A stretch of DNA of 6,755 nt. Source: Pseudomonadota bacterium (GTDB lineage Bacteria > Pseudomonadota > Gammaproteobacteria > GRL18). The stretch lies in contig DAOVUE010000086.1 of the NCBI GenBank assembly GCA_030632745.1, positions 1 to 6,755 of the forward strand, given 5' to 3'. Positions 5,137 to 6,755 of the stretch are shown here, piece by piece. Positions within the stretch are counted from its first letter, which is position 1. Each line of letters starts with the position of its first letter. The position numbers were made by a program, and so were the translations under genes. Below the pieces are notes generated by a model, which did not search any database, had not been told where the DNA came from, and saw only the letters and a list, made by a program, of their open reading frames with translations.

Positions 5137-6024
5137 ATGCCCTGGCTGCAACTCACCCTGAACGCGACTCATAGTAATAGTGAACAATTGTCTGACCTGC
5201 TGAGTCAGGCCGGTGCCGCCGCTGTTACCCTTCAGGATGCTGAAGATGATCCAATTTATGAGCCCCCTATAGGGTGTACACCATTATGGGATCAGCTTTT
5301 ACTGACAGGTTTATTTGCAGCCGACACTGATATTGATAAAGTTCTACGCTTTATTAAAGCTCAGCATGGTGAAATCCCTTCCCATACTCTGAATCCGTTA
5401 GAAGATAAGGACTGGATTCGGGCCTGGATGGATGACTTTAAGCCTATGCAATTTGGTCAGCGAGTCTGGATTTGCCCCAGCTGGCATACACCTCCTGACC
5501 TTGATGCAGTAAATATAATGCTGGATCCCGGTCTTGCGTTTGGAACCGGAACTCACCCCACTACTTCCCTGTGTCTCAGCTGGCTCGATGAGCATTTCAA
5601 AAAGCCTGTTGATGTCATTGATTATGGCTGCGGTTCCGGAATTTTAGGCATTGCCGCTAATTTACTCGGTTCAGAACATGTTTATGCCATTGATCTTGAT
5701 CCTCAGGCCTTACTTGCAACCCGGGCAAATGCCGAAAAAAATCATGTGTCAGACAAAATTGATACCTTTTCTGTAGTACACTTCAGGAAACAGTTTCCCA
5801 CTTTACAATGCCCCTTATTGATGGCCAATATTCTGGCTGCCCCCTTGATTGATCTTGCTGAAACATTAGCCTCTCATGTCTCATCTAAAGGGCAGATAGT
5901 GTTATCCGGAATTCTGGCCGAACAAGCCGGTAAAGTCTCGGCAGCCTATAAAAAGTGGTTTTCTATTGATGAAATTCAGCAGGAAGGTGACTGGATTCGC
6001 ATCACTGGCACAAAATTAAAATAA
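5137..6024 (+). CDS. prmA: Ribosomal protein L11 methyltransferase
   Basis: The 295-residue protein is an S-adenosylmethionine-dependent methyltransferase that trimethylates ribosomal protein L11. The N-terminal L11-recognition domain (about 1-55, starting MPWLQLTLNA as in E. coli) is joined by a linker containing WIRAWMDDFKPMQFG (93-107) to a class I methyltransferase domain. Visible motifs are LDPGLAFGTGTHPTT (129-143), the SAM-binding DYGCGSGILG (162-171), AIDLDPQA (184-191) and MANILAAPL (229-237). Length matches the family (E. coli about 293). The ATG is fixed by the N-terminal match; the only AGG (5119-5121) is 15 nt upstream, so there is no usable Shine-Dalgarno sequence and initiation probably depends on ribosomes finishing accC 8 nt earlier. 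Confidence 0.98.
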   Translation: MPWLQLTLNATHSNSEQLSDLLSQAGAAAVTLQDAEDDPIYEPPIGCTPLWDQLLLTGLFAADTDIDKVLRFIKAQHGEIPSHTLNPLEDKDWIRAWMDDFKPMQFGQRVWICPSWHTPPDLDAVNIMLDPGLAFGTGTHPTTSLCLSWLDEHFKKPVDVIDYGCGSGILGIAANLLGSEHVYAIDLDPQALLATRANAEKNHVSDKIDTFSVVHFRKQFPTLQCPLLMANILAAPLIDLAETLASHVSSKGQIVLSGILAEQAGKVSAAYKKWFSIDEIQQEGDWIRITGTKLK

Positions 6025-6064
6025 TAAGCCTTTAGCCCATTGAAATTATTCTATTCATAGATGT

Positions 6065-6080
6065 TACTATGATACTATAA
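6065..6080 (+). promoter_or_regulatory. TACTAT tandem with extended -10-like sequence before the zinc-ribbon gene
   Basis: TACTATGA (6065-6072) is followed by TACTATAA (6073-6080). The second TACTAT is preceded by TG one base earlier, giving an extended -10 pattern. TTGAAA at 6040-6045 is a good -35 match but lies 19 bp from the first and 27 bp from the second hexamer. A promoter serving the zinc-ribbon gene is possible; read-through from prmA is equally possible. Confidence 0.25.
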
Positions 6081-6123
6081 GTTTTGTCAGGAGCCTGTTT
6101 AGAATTTAGGAATATTTTTTCAA

Positions 6124-6755
6124 ATGTATACCCATTGCCCAAAGTGCACAACACAGTTTGAAATCACACAGGAATACCTTGATATTGCCAATGGTATGGT
6201 ACGTTGCGGCAAATGTGATCATATTTTTAATGCTTCAGAAAATTTATACGAACAGCCTGACAGTTCAATACTACATTCTGCATCTGAAACTTCTTTGCCC
6301 ACAGAACAGCCCATAGAGCAGCCCCTAGAGAATAAGGCTGATAATAGTGACTCCAATACGGATGATGCTGCAGGAAATATTGATATTAAAGCAAAAATGG
6401 AGCGTATTTCTGCATCCCTGTCCGCAGCAAGAGAAGATTTAAAAAGTGCAGTAGAATCCTCTCAGGAACTCAATTCCATCACTCATTCTGATATTTTTTC
6501 AGCACAAACAAAAGCCCCTTCAGACAACACATTGTTTGAAACACCATTAGATAGCCGGGAGGCATCTATTGATAAAAACAATGATGATGAATTATCCCAA
6601 AAAAGTGATATCTCACCAGCAGAACAACAGCAAAAAGAGGAATCACTCAGTATTGATACATCATGGTCTGATAACACAGCCGATAGTGTAGAGAATACTG
6701 ATAATGTAGAGAATACTGATAACGAAATTAAAGCAGATCCATATGATACTGACAT
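6124..6755 (+). CDS. MJ0042-type zinc-ribbon protein (DUF3426-like family), C-terminus cut by window edge
   Basis: Translation from the ATG at 6124 runs 210 codons to the window edge without a stop. The first 40 residues form a zinc ribbon of the MJ0042 type: CPKC at 5-8 and CGKC at 28-31, with FEI between and HIFNA after the second pair. Residues about 41-210 are a hydrophilic, Ser/Asp/Glu/Asn/Gln-rich, probably disordered stretch containing EQPIEQPLE (61-69) and the repeat VENTDN twice (189-200). In homologues after prmA the C-terminal part normally has one membrane helix and a DUF3426 domain; that part would lie right of the window. Function is unknown. TAGGAA (6107-6112) is a rather distant Shine-Dalgarno sequence. 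It is 99 nt after prmA, without an obvious terminator between. Confidence 0.88.
   Translation, partial: MYTHCPKCTTQFEITQEYLDIANGMVRCGKCDHIFNASENLYEQPDSSILHSASETSLPTEQPIEQPLENKADNSDSNTDDAAGNIDIKAKMERISASLSAAREDLKSAVESSQELNSITHSDIFSAQTKAPSDNTLFETPLDSREASIDKNNDDELSQKSDISPAEQQQKEESLSIDTSWSDNTADSVENTDNVENTDNEIKADPYDTD
6688..6723 (+). repeat. 18-bp in-frame tandem repeat in the zinc-ribbon gene
   Basis: Two adjacent 18-bp units (6688-6705 and 6706-6723) differ only in their last base and encode VENTDN twice within the acidic linker. The near-identity at the DNA level, including third codon positions, points to a recent duplication rather than protein-level selection. Confidence 0.9.

Noticed and set aside
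6483..6755. Minus-strand reading frame opposite the zinc-ribbon gene
   Set aside because: Its Ser/Leu/Val/Phe repeats are simply the complement of the acidic repeat-bearing linker on the plus strand.

Overview
The window looks like part of a gammaproteobacterial chromosome with moderate to low G+C. The order aroQ-accB-accC-prmA followed by an MJ0042-type zinc-ribbon gene matches a cluster I know from Pseudomonas and other gammaproteobacteria, where dusB, fis and purH usually follow. That placement rests on gene order and protein motifs read by eye; the genus is not identifiable.

Layout: positions 1-1607 hold two genes on the minus strand, an ATP-grasp ligase of the RimK-like superfamily and, just downstream of it, a histidine-phosphatase-family enzyme that runs off the left edge. 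The ATP-grasp sequence resembles what I recall as the 'GAK system' ATP-grasp family, a computationally predicted, functionally unassigned cassette, so further partners may lie left of the window. A divergent, AT-rich intergenic region (1608-1868) separates this pair from the plus-strand genes.

Plus strand: a membrane-anchored TlpA/ResA-like thioredoxin (1869-2402), type II dehydroquinase aroQ (2660-3100), the biotin carboxyl carrier accB (3251-3709), biotin carboxylase accC (3788-5128), ribosomal protein L11 methyltransferase prmA (5137-6024) and the start of a zinc-ribbon protein (6124 to the right edge). AccB and AccC form the first half-reaction of acetyl-CoA carboxylase; PrmA is a passenger whose start lies 8 nt after accC. 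All catalytic residues I could check in these core enzymes are present.

The most unusual signals are in the DNA rather than the core proteins: a 20-bp perfect palindrome embedded in the phosphatase reading frame, and short tandem duplications in nearly every plus-strand leader. These include an 11-bp unit repeated four times before aroQ and a perfect 16-bp duplication of the accB translation start, which creates an overlapping out-of-frame mini-ORF. No RNA gene, CRISPR array, insertion sequence or convincing intrinsic terminator was seen, and no gene-free stretch exceeds about 260 bp.
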